Below, piece after piece: positions 15,751-22,737 of a DNA stretch of 41,755 bases. Made by a program: the position numbers and the translations under genes. Numbering within the stretch: the stretch's first letter is position 1; each line of letters starts with the position of its first letter. The notes beneath the pieces are model-generated. The model was not told the DNA's origin and searched no databases. It saw only the letters and a list, made by a program, of their open reading frames with translations. Location of the stretch: contig NZ_BOMG01000130.1 of assembly GCF_016862075.1 (NCBI RefSeq), forward strand, positions 1 through 41,755, in the 5' to 3' direction. Source of the stretch: Actinoplanes couchii. Its GTDB lineage: Bacteria > Actinomycetota > Actinomycetes > Mycobacteriales > Micromonosporaceae.

Positions 15751-16632
15751 TTAGACGGCGACCGGCATCGGTGGGGCGAGCCGGTGCGTCAACGCGGCCA
15801 GGGCGGGGTGACGCTTCTTGGCGGCGAGCTCGGTGTCCGCCTCGGGCATCGGGGTGCCGGTCAGGCGCCCTTTCGCGAGCGCGACAGCGAGGCGTTCCCC
15901 GGCGCGGTCGAGGCGGCGGCGCAGACAGTCGACGGTGATACCCAGCCGGGCGGCGACCGGCTCGATCGCCTTGCCGGCCAGCCGGACGGTGATGAACGGT
16001 TCCTCGTCGTCGGGGTTGATGATCCGCAGCTGGGCGGCGCGGTGTACGAGCAGGTCGGGGTGTCCGTACGGGCGGCGCGGTACGCGCGGGCCGGCGGCCA
16101 CCGCGTCGATGTCCTCGACCGGCTCGGCCGGGTCGGCCTGGGCGCGCAGCCGGTGGCCGGCTTTGAACGCGCCGCCGAGCAGCGCGGCGAACGGCGCTGG
16201 CTTGGCCAGATCGACCTTGCCGTCGAGGCCGGTCAGGAACCCGGTCAGGACCTCGGCGTCCATGTCCGCGGCATCCCCACGGTATCCGGCGGACAGGACA
16301 CGAGCGTGCCGGCGCAGGCCGGGCAAGGCCATGCCGACTGCGGCCAGCCGCCACTGGCCACCGTCGAGGCGGGCCCGCAGGACAAGCTCGCGCCACACCG
16401 CGTCGCGGGCGGCTTCCTTGCCGGGGTTGGCCATCAGCCAGTCCCGCAGCACGGACAACGACACCGTCCCGGACGGCAGGCCGAGGTCGTGGCCGGCGGC
16501 GGCGGCGGACAGGGCGGCACAGTCCATGGCCAGGCAGGCCGGCGCGGCGGACAGGGCGGCGAAGCCCCACTCGGCGGCCTGCAGGTGCGACGCCGGAGCG
16601 GTGGACAGGGTGGTCAGGTTGGCGGTGGCCAT
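15751..16632 (-). CDS. HTH DNA-binding protein, sigma-70 region 4-like C-terminus
   Basis: The exact family is not identified. The 293-residue product is soluble and Ala-rich. Its C-terminal part has a helix-turn-helix-like stretch (AGKAIEPVAARLGITVDCLR, about 219-238, then RRLDRAGERLAVAL) that resembles sigma-70 region 4. The middle has helices such as WRELVLRARLDGGQWRLAAV and GLRRHARVL. The ATG at 16632 has GGGAG 5 nt upstream; the open frame beyond it runs through motif-rich noncoding DNA and is rejected. The gene sits alone between two clusters of CTGTCC hexamers, ends with its own terminator, and is divergent from the modification operon. It is the natural candidate to bind those sites and regulate both flanking operons (inference). 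The gene itself carries at least four GGACAG copies. Confidence 0.65.
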   Translation of the reverse strand: MATANLTTLSTAPASHLQAAEWGFAALSAAPACLAMDCAALSAAAAGHDLGLPSGTVSLSVLRDWLMANPGKEAARDAVWRELVLRARLDGGQWRLAAVGMALPGLRRHARVLSAGYRGDAADMDAEVLTGFLTGLDGKVDLAKPAPFAALLGGAFKAGHRLRAQADPAEPVEDIDAVAAGPRVPRRPYGHPDLLVHRAAQLRIINPDDEEPFITVRLAGKAIEPVAARLGITVDCLRRRLDRAGERLAVALAKGRLTGTPMPEADTELAAKKRHPALAALTHRLAPPMPVAV

Positions 16633-16730
16633 GACAGCTCCCAGAGGAAGGAAGAGGGGGTGGACGCGACCGCGGATGGCCGCGGCAGATGCCGGCGGCG
16701 TGATCGCGGCGGCCAGTACGTCACACCCGG

Positions 16731-17268
16731 CTGTCCAAACCCTTGCCCTGCAGCTCACAGCCCCTGTCCACCGAGTCATGGCTGTTGTCCAGCGGTTCTG
16801 TCCACACCCTGCCCGGACGACAACCGTCACCCGGTGGCCACTGGCCACATCCTGTCCACCGGCGCCTGTCCGCTGGACAGTCCGGCCCCGATGCCAGGTC
16901 GTGTCCAGCAGTAAGGCGGGGCGCTGTCCCTTGGTGTGCCGACGCCGGGCGCTGCGGCCACGCCCGCCCGGGACAGAACGGTGTCCGCGCTGTCCCGGCT
17001 GGCCCGCGCCCGATGGACAGCGCCCTGTCCATCGGGCGGCGTCAACGGCTGGCCATCGCGGCACCACCCCGTGCCACGGCCAGGACACTTCCCGGGGGCG
17101 TTCTGGCTCGCCGGTGTCCCGGCTCTTCTGTCCACGCTCTGTCCGTGCAGCCCAGCCTGCTGGCCATGGCCATCTGTCCACCGCGAGTCGGCGCCCGGCA
17201 GCGCGTCCCACCGATAGGTATGCCGGACCCAGGCGGATTTCGTTCCCACGGCGGACAGAGGTGGACAG
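16731..17268. repeat. Dense array of CTGTCC/GGACAG hexamers (iteron-like)
   Basis: This lies in the 719-bp gene-free gap between the HTH gene (minus) and the modification operon (plus). Exact CTGTCC copies start at 16731, 16764, 16798, 16852, 16866, 16924, 16990, 17025, 17128, 17139 and 17174. GGACAG copies start at 16875, 16971, 17015, 17253 and 17263. GTGTCC, TTGTCC or GGACAC variants occur near 16785, 16901, 16981, 17083 and 17114. Many continue as CTGTCCACC(GG), and TTCTGTCCAC occurs twice. Spacing is irregular and both orientations are used. A random GC-rich stretch this size would be expected to have fewer than one copy. It may be an origin, partition, oriT/clt-like or regulatory locus. 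Confidence 0.75.
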
Positions 17269-17351
17269 CGCGGTCGGCTGTTCGGATTCGCTGACCAGAG
17301 CGGATTAGGGAGACGTCAGCGCATCACGGCGCGGCGCGGAGCGACACCACC

Positions 17352-18239
17352 ATGGGTACGCACTTCACGCCGAAGCCCGCCGCCACCAGCGGCACCACCC
17401 ACGACGACTCCCCTCTGGGGTCGCCCGACCTGACCGGCGGCACCCCGCCGGTCCCGATCACCGTCTGGCGGACCGCCCGCACCACCGACGACACCCCCGG
17501 TGTCATCGGTGCCCGGCTGGCCGCGCGGATCGTGTCCGCCTACAGCCAGGCCGGCGAGGCGGTCGTCGACCTCACCGACGGCCACGCCCTCACCGCCGCC
17601 TGCGCCAAGGGCGGACGCCACCACCACGCGGCCGTCTTCGCCGAGACCGCGGTCACCGTCGCCGAGGCCACCGAACCGGCCGGCACCACCGCGGACCCGG
17701 TCACGGTGCCGGACGACGCTGCGGACGGCGACGAGCCGGACGGCCTCGACGGCTGGTTCGGTGACGACCTCACCGACCCGCTGCCCCCGTACACCAGCAC
17801 CTCCGCCCCAGCCGCCGGAGACGGCCCGCCGGAAGGCCGCACCAGCCTGGTCGTGGCGAACTGGCCGCTGCACACCGAGCAGGTGAGCAACCAGGCCCGG
17901 CTCGCCGGGCTGCTGACCGGCTGTGGCCGGCTGCTGCGCCCCGGCGGCTGCCTGGTCCTGGTCGTCGGCGCCGGCGACCAGGTCACCCCGGTCCCGGAGG
18001 ACTTCACCGGGGTGGTCGGCGCCGCCGCCGGAGCCGGTCTCGGCTACCTGCAGCACATAGTCGCGGTCACCGCGACCACCGACGGCGACCGGTTCACCTA
18101 CTACGCCACCGGCGACGACCTGCTCGACCTGGCCGACACCGCGACTGCCGGCGGCCAGCACTGGTACCTGCACCTGCGGGTCAACAGCGACCTGCTGGTC
18201 TTCCTCGCCTGCCCCACCACCGGTGGTGCTCGTGCCTGA
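17352..18239 (+). CDS. Divergent SAM-methyltransferase-fold protein
   Basis: The 295-residue product reads like a Rossmann methyltransferase that has drifted. VVDLTDGHALTAACAKGG occupies the motif I position but lacks the usual D/E-x-G-x-G. A Thr/Asp/Pro-rich insert follows (about 110-165), then SLVVANWPL where a DPPY-type motif IV would be, and LLRPGGCLVLVVGAGD, a strand typical after motif VI in DNA methylases. It shares the 'RLLRPGG' feature with the next gene. Catalytic competence is doubtful: no DPPY, SPPY or NPPY is seen. It may be a specificity or regulatory partner of the adjacent methylase. The ATG at 17352 has GGAG about 10 nt upstream. Its 3' end overlaps the next gene by 17 bp. 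Confidence 0.6.
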   Translation: MGTHFTPKPAATSGTTHDDSPLGSPDLTGGTPPVPITVWRTARTTDDTPGVIGARLAARIVSAYSQAGEAVVDLTDGHALTAACAKGGRHHHAAVFAETAVTVAEATEPAGTTADPVTVPDDAADGDEPDGLDGWFGDDLTDPLPPYTSTSAPAAGDGPPEGRTSLVVANWPLHTEQVSNQARLAGLLTGCGRLLRPGGCLVLVVGAGDQVTPVPEDFTGVVGAAAGAGLGYLQHIVAVTATTDGDRFTYYATGDDLLDLADTATAGGQHWYLHLRVNSDLLVFLACPTTGGARA

Positions 18240-19227
18240 GCCCACCCCGCCGCAGCCGGCGGACGCCGGATACACCGGCCGGCACCGCGCCGGACCGGAC
18301 GCCACACAGGTCGGCCCGGACGGCGAGGGCCGGCACCCGATCCGCGACGAGCAGATGTCGGTGTGGGTGACCGCGCAGCAGACCGGCCCGGTCCAGCGCC
18401 GCGGCCGGTACGTGCCGGAGTCGGTCAAACATCCCGCGCGGATGTTGCCGGCGATCGCCGCGCACGCCATCCACTCCTACACCCAGCCCGGTGATCTGGT
18501 GTTCGACCCGATGGCCGGGATCGGCACCACGATCGTCGAGGCGATCCACGCCGGCCGCGACGGCATCGGTGTGGAGTACGAGCCGCGCTGGTCCAACATC
18601 GCCGACGCCAACATCGCCCACGCGCTGCGCCAGGGCGCGACCGGCCGTGGCTCGGTCATCCGCGGTGACGCCACCCGGATGACCTACCTGCTGCCGACCG
18701 CGTTGCAGGGCCAGGTCGCGCTCGTGATCACCAGTCCGCCGTACGGGCCGGCCGTGCACGGACTGGTCACCCCCGGCGAGGGCGGGGTCACCAAGACCGA
18801 CGCCGCGTACGGCGACGACAAGGGCAATCTCGCCTACCGGTCGGGTGGGCTGGCCGGGCTCGCCGCCGGGTTCACCGACATCCTGCGCGGGGTCGAGCAG
18901 CTGCTGCGCCCCGGCGGGGTGGCGGTCATCACCGCCCGGCCGTGGCGCAAGAAGGGCGAGCTGGTCGACCTGCCGTCAGCGGTCATCGCCGCTGGCGTCG
19001 ACGCCGGCCTGGTGCCACTGGAACGGTGCATCGCGCTGCTCGCTGCGGTCCGCGATGACCAGTTCGTTGCCCGGCCGTCGTTCTTCCAGCTTGCGCAGGT
19101 CCGCAAGGCCCGCGCGAGCGGGGTGCCCATGCACCTCATCGCCCACGAGGACGTGATCATTCTCGGCAAACCTGACACATCCAGCGAAGGTGGTCGTCAT
19201 GCGGCTGGGCCGGGGGTGGGCCGATGA
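18223..19227 (+). CDS. DNA N4-cytosine/N6-adenine methyltransferase
   Basis: This enzyme would transfer a methyl group from SAM to an exocyclic amino group in DNA. In the 334-residue product, motif I VFDPMAGIGTTIVEA (about 93-107) precedes the catalytic motif IV TSPPYGPA (170-177). SPPY is typical of N4-cytosine and some N6-adenine enzymes. LLRPGGVAVITARPW follows near 226-240. An acidic GIGVEYEP (about 114-121) gives the ribose-binding position. The order I then IV, with HPARMLP upstream, resembles the TRM11/COG1041-like modification methylases. The start is a GTG at 18223, 18226 or 18232, within the end of the previous gene. Its stop overlaps the next gene's ATG as ATGA. No cognate restriction endonuclease was found nearby. 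Confidence 0.85.
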   Translation: MVLVPEPTPPQPADAGYTGRHRAGPDATQVGPDGEGRHPIRDEQMSVWVTAQQTGPVQRRGRYVPESVKHPARMLPAIAAHAIHSYTQPGDLVFDPMAGIGTTIVEAIHAGRDGIGVEYEPRWSNIADANIAHALRQGATGRGSVIRGDATRMTYLLPTALQGQVALVITSPPYGPAVHGLVTPGEGGVTKTDAAYGDDKGNLAYRSGGLAGLAAGFTDILRGVEQLLRPGGVAVITARPWRKKGELVDLPSAVIAAGVDAGLVPLERCIALLAAVRDDQFVARPSFFQLAQVRKARASGVPMHLIAHEDVIILGKPDTSSEGGRHAAGPGVGR

Positions 19228-20096
19228 CCGCGCCCGCGTACCGGTTCCTGTCGCTCGGAGCCGGAGTGCAGTCGACCACCCTGCTGCTGCTCGCGGCTGC
19301 CGGGAAGATCGCCCCGTTCGACGCGGCCATCTTCGCCGACACCGGCTGGGAACCGCCGGAGGTCGTCGCCCATCCGGACCGGCTCGAAGGGGTAGCGGCG
19401 CAGGCCGGTATCCCGATCCGGCGGGTGTCGGCCGGCGACATCCGCGCCGACGCCCTCGACCCGTCCCACCGGTTCGCCAGCATGCCGCTGTTCACGCTGG
19501 GCCCGGACGGCGAGCGCGGCATGGCCCGCCGGCAGTGCACCTCGGAGTACAAGATCCGGCCGATCAAGAAGGAGGTACGCCACTGGCTCGGTTTTCCCGG
19601 CCGGACCCGGATCCCGGCCGGCACCGTCGCGGAGATGTCGATCGGGATCAGTCTTGACGAGATCGGCCGGGCCCGTGACTCCGACGTCGGCTACATGCGC
19701 AACGTCTTCCCGTTGCTCGACCTGAAATGGCGGCGGGAGGACTGTCTGCGGTTTCTAGCCGACAGCGGGTGGGCCTCGACACCGAGGAGCGCCTGTGTCG
19801 GCTGTCCCTTCCACACCGATGACGAATGGGCACGTATCAAGCAGGACCCGCGAACGTGGCAGGACGCTGTCGCGTTCGACGCGGCGATCCGGTCCGGATC
19901 GGCGCGGGCCAACGCGGACGGCCACCCGCTGCGCGGCCAGTTCTACCTGCACGCCCAGCGGATTCCCCTCGCCGAGGTGACGCTGCGGCCCCGCATGGAA
20001 GACCCGCAGCCGCAGCGGCCCGGCTGCGGCCCGTGGACCTGCCCGCACAGCGAACCGGCGCCCGCCGTGGCCGCCGGCGTGCAGGAGGTGGCGTGA
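19224..20096 (+). CDS. PP-loop (PAPS reductase-like) protein in a DNA-modification operon
   Basis: The 290-residue product has an N-terminal PP-loop variant SLGAGVQST (10-18) in place of SGGKDS, followed by FADTGWEPPEV (38-47). Next come RRQCTSEYKIRPIKKE (102-117), a GISLDEIGRARDSD segment, and a CVGCPFH motif (191-197). These match the PAPS-reductase-like domain of phage and DndC-type proteins, which adenylate or thiolate a substrate. Cys105, 174, 191 and 194 could hold a metal or Fe-S centre. Sulfate assimilation is unlikely because no cys genes are present. It overlaps the methylase before it (ATGA) and the C5 methylase after it (GTGA), so a role in nucleic-acid modification is a reasonable inference, not shown. 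Confidence 0.75.
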   Translation: MTAPAYRFLSLGAGVQSTTLLLLAAAGKIAPFDAAIFADTGWEPPEVVAHPDRLEGVAAQAGIPIRRVSAGDIRADALDPSHRFASMPLFTLGPDGERGMARRQCTSEYKIRPIKKEVRHWLGFPGRTRIPAGTVAEMSIGISLDEIGRARDSDVGYMRNVFPLLDLKWRREDCLRFLADSGWASTPRSACVGCPFHTDDEWARIKQDPRTWQDAVAFDAAIRSGSARANADGHPLRGQFYLHAQRIPLAEVTLRPRMEDPQPQRPGCGPWTCPHSEPAPAVAAGVQEVA

Positions 20097-21470
20097 ACAA
20101 TGAGCAGTTCCCAGCGCCGGACCTCCGGATCGGCTCGCTCTGCACCGGCTACGGCGGCCTCGACCTCGCCGTCGAGGCTGTCCTCGGCGGCCGGCTCGCG
20201 TGGTACGCCGAAACCGACCGGCACGCCCAAACCGTCCTCCGGCAGCGGTGGCCGGGCGTCGTCAACCACGGCGACATCCGGCACGTCGACTGGACGACGG
20301 TCGAGCCGGTCGACGTCCTCACCGCCGGTTTCCCCTGCCAGGACATCAGCAACGCGGGCCGCCGGGCCGGGATCACCGGGAAGAACTCCAGCCTCTGGAG
20401 CGTCGTCGCCCAAGCCGTTCGCGCGCTACAACCGGCGATCGTCCTCGTGGAGAACGTGGCCGCCCTCCGCAGCCGCGGACTCGACGTCGTCGTCGGTGAC
20501 CTGGCCCAGATCGGGTACGACGCGCGCTGGGTTTGCGTACGCGCATCCGACATCGGCGCCCCGCACCGCCGAGACCGGTTGTTCCTGCTGGCTGTTCCAG
20601 CACACCGCGGCAGGCGGCGGGCCGCCGACCCTGCCGACACCGTGCGCCCGTGACGGCCGCGGACGCGGGCACCAGACCAGCAGCCTGCCCACCCTGTTGG
20701 AACCGGACGCGCCGTGGAACGGGCTGCTGCCCACCCCCACGGCCGCCGCGTACGGATCGAACAAGTCGATGTCGGCGGGCGCGTCCCGCCGGCCCGGCCT
20801 GCACCAGCTCAGCCGGCTGCTGCCGACCCCGACGGTGGCCGACAGCCGCAGCTCGGCCAACGCCACCGCCGGGCGCAGCAAACCCCTTACCGGGCATATC
20901 GGCTGCACACTGACCGACGCGGCACGGCTGCTGCCGACACCACGGGCCAGCGACACCGGCACCGAAGGCAGGCGCCCCGGAGCCGGATTCCGGCCTCCGC
21001 TGTCAGCGGTGCTGCTGCCGACCCCGAAGGCCAGCGACGGGACGAAAGGATGCCCGGGACAGAGAGGAAGCCACGGCGACCTCACCCTGCCCTCGGCAGC
21101 CGCGCAGGTGCCCTCAGCGACCGGTACCTACCGCTGGCCGGACTGTCCCGGCTGCGGGCCGGCCGATGCTGTCGGGCCGCTGGGCCGCCTCGACCAGGCA
21201 CGCTGGGGCGGCTACGCGCAGGCGGTCGCCCGTTGGGAGGTACTGCTCGGTCGGGCCGTGCCCGATCCCACCCAGCCCGGCCGGCACGGACGGCCCGTCC
21301 TGGACCCACCGTTCGTCGAGTGGATGATGGGCCTCCGCCAGGGCTGGGTCACCGACCTGGACCTACCGCGCACCGGGGCACTGCGCGTGCTCGGCAACGG
21401 CGTGGTTTGGCAGCAGGCCGCGTTCGCCCTGCGGATTCTGCTATGTCCGCACCGATGGCCCGTCCGGTAA
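20093..21470 (+). pseudogene. C5-cytosine DNA methyltransferase with an apparent frameshift
   Basis: The 5' part (GTG at 20093, GGAGG 4 nt upstream, GTGA overlap with the previous gene) encodes 186 residues. They include motif I IGSLCTGYGGLDLA (13-26), the catalytic GFPCQDISNAG (Cys82), ENV (120-122) and the motif VIII-like HRRDRLF. That frame stops at 20653. The rest continues one base over to 21470: a target-recognition-like region with four LLPTP repeats, then PFVEWMMGLRQGWV and the closing motif VLGNGVVWQQAAFAL. The switch lies at about 20590-20640, near the codons for LLAVPA. It may be a real inactivating +1 change, a sequence error or, less likely, programmed frameshifting. All core motifs are otherwise intact, so decay must be recent if it is real. 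Confidence 0.8.
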
Positions 21471-22065
21471 GCGCCGCTTATCACGACGGAGCCGTAGCCC
21501 GGCTCGGGCCGCCGCGGCTGCGGGGTCGGCACTGAGGCGCTTCACACTGACCTTCGCCATCGCTTAGCCCCTTACCCGGCCGGGGAGGCCCGCATGTGGC
21601 CATCCCCGGCCGGTGCACTCGGCGTTTCTCTACTCGCCACCGGCGAGGAGAAACCATTCCGCCTAGAAAGAATCGCGATTTCAGAAAAAGCGTGGCAACA
21701 TGCTTGCATTTTCACGACGCCGGCCGGATAAAGAGTGACGTCAGCGGGACGGCCGTTACACGAGTTAGGAATATGCCGAATCAGCGTTTGAACGCACCGT
21801 GATCGGCGGCGGATTCCATGTTCGCAATCTTCAACGCCTTTAGAACTGCATCAAAGTTTGAGTGACGGAGATCTCGCGTAGACGTCCCAGTCGGCCAGGA
21901 GTGCTGTTGCCATACCATCCGGCGATACCACATGACTGCCCGACACGGCGCCCTGAAGACCGTGAAAAAGCGCACGTCAAATCGACAGGTTTCGCTCTTG
22001 AGGTATTCGATCGCGCCTTGACAAGATCGAGCCACATCACGCAAACCCATGGGGAGGGTTACAGA
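21471..22065. other. Gap between the modification operon and the secreted-protein gene
   Basis: This stretch holds the hairpin at 21576-21613, then lower-GC DNA to 22065. An 89-codon frame on the minus strand (22050 to 21781) encodes a plausible small protein ending in DAVLKALKIANMESAADHGA. It has no Shine-Dalgarno and may be chance or a remnant. The leader and promoter of the gene at 22066 should lie here, with GGGAGG at 22052-22057, but no confident -35/-10 pair was seen. Confidence 0.35.
21576..21613 (+). terminator. 11-bp perfect inverted repeat after the modification operon
   Basis: CCGGCCGGGGA (21576-21586) pairs with TCCCCGGCCGG (21603-21613) across a 16-nt loop, about 105 bp past the methyltransferase stop. 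No T-tract follows on the plus strand, so it is a likely but not textbook terminator for the four-gene operon. Confidence 0.5.
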
Positions 22066-22671
22066 GTGTCATACTCGTTGATGTGGCGGTCCGTCAGATC
22101 TACCGCTGCCGTGACCGTAGGACTGCTGCTTTTCGCCGTTCCGGCTCAAGCAGCTCCTGAGAGCGAAGCAGCTGGCGAGGTAACGGAAGCGGCGGTGAGC
22201 GCCGCCGAGATCGCGGCGAACAATGCCGCAGTATGGGAGTCGCTGCCGCCGAACGTGACCATGACGGTTCTCGGGGAGATGCCCGAGCTTGTGGGGCCGA
22301 TCGACCACTACACGCAGGACGGCCCGACGACCACGACGGGAGTGACCGCTCTCGCTGCGGCGACGGTGCCGTACAACTTCACCTTCGATGGAGTTCACGA
22401 CTGGCCCGGCCGTGACTTCAAGTCCACGAAAACGAAGATCTGCAAGGACATCGAAGTCACGTGGGATTCACCTGAGGCGTCCTGGCACAAATTCCAGGTC
22501 AAGCTTTCCAAGGGTGGCACGGTCACCGTCCCCACTGACGGCGTGGCACGTTCCTACTGCTGGTCGGGCGTTCCGACGAACACCATCATGTTCTTCAACT
22601 ATAAGTCGACGAACAACGAAGACGGCGACATCGCATTTGCCTCCGGCAGCGGCAGGGTCCGGTACGCCTGA
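22066..22671 (+). CDS. Secreted hypothetical protein
   Basis: The function is not recognised. The 201-residue product has a signal peptide (RSTAAVTVGLLLFAVPAQAA, cleavage near 30), then an acidic Ala/Glu-rich helical stretch and a beta-rich domain from about 100. That domain holds VPYNFTFDGVHDWPGRDFKS and two cysteines (126 and 165) that may form a disulfide. The GTG at 22066 has GGGAGG 8 nt upstream; an ATG at 22081 is the alternative. Codon bias and GC are slightly below those of the T4SS genes. It faces the sigma/anti-sigma pair across a strong bidirectional hairpin, so it could be a target of that sigma factor (inference). Confidence 0.7.
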   Translation: MSYSLMWRSVRSTAAVTVGLLLFAVPAQAAPESEAAGEVTEAAVSAAEIAANNAAVWESLPPNVTMTVLGEMPELVGPIDHYTQDGPTTTTGVTALAAATVPYNFTFDGVHDWPGRDFKSTKTKICKDIEVTWDSPEASWHKFQVKLSKGGTVTVPTDGVARSYCWSGVPTNTIMFFNYKSTNNEDGDIAFASGSGRVRYA

Positions 22672-22687
22672 CCCACAGTCCTGGTGA

Positions 22688-22720
22688 GGATGCGCGGAGG
22701 CGAGTCGCCTCCGCGCATCC
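22688..22720. terminator. 15-bp perfect hairpin between convergent genes
   Basis: GGATGCGCGGAGGCG (22688-22702) pairs perfectly with 22706-22720 around a 3-nt loop. It sits in the 66-bp gap between the stops of the secreted-protein gene (plus) and the sigma-partner gene (minus), so it probably serves both. A TTGCG follows on the plus strand. Confidence 0.85.
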
Positions 22721-22737
22721 TTGCGTCAGCAGCCGCG

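Noticed and set aside
16633..17211. Upstream extension of the HTH gene through the array
   Set aside because: Encodes low-complexity Arg/Gly/Thr sequence. The ATG at 16632 has a good Shine-Dalgarno.
16731..17268. CRISPR array
   Set aside because: The repeats are hexamers in both orientations with irregular spacing, and no cas genes are present.
15818..17308. Long plus-strand frame through the HTH gene and the hexamer array
   Set aside because: Antisense shadow. It is Arg/Ser/Pro-rich and its start lies within the HTH gene.
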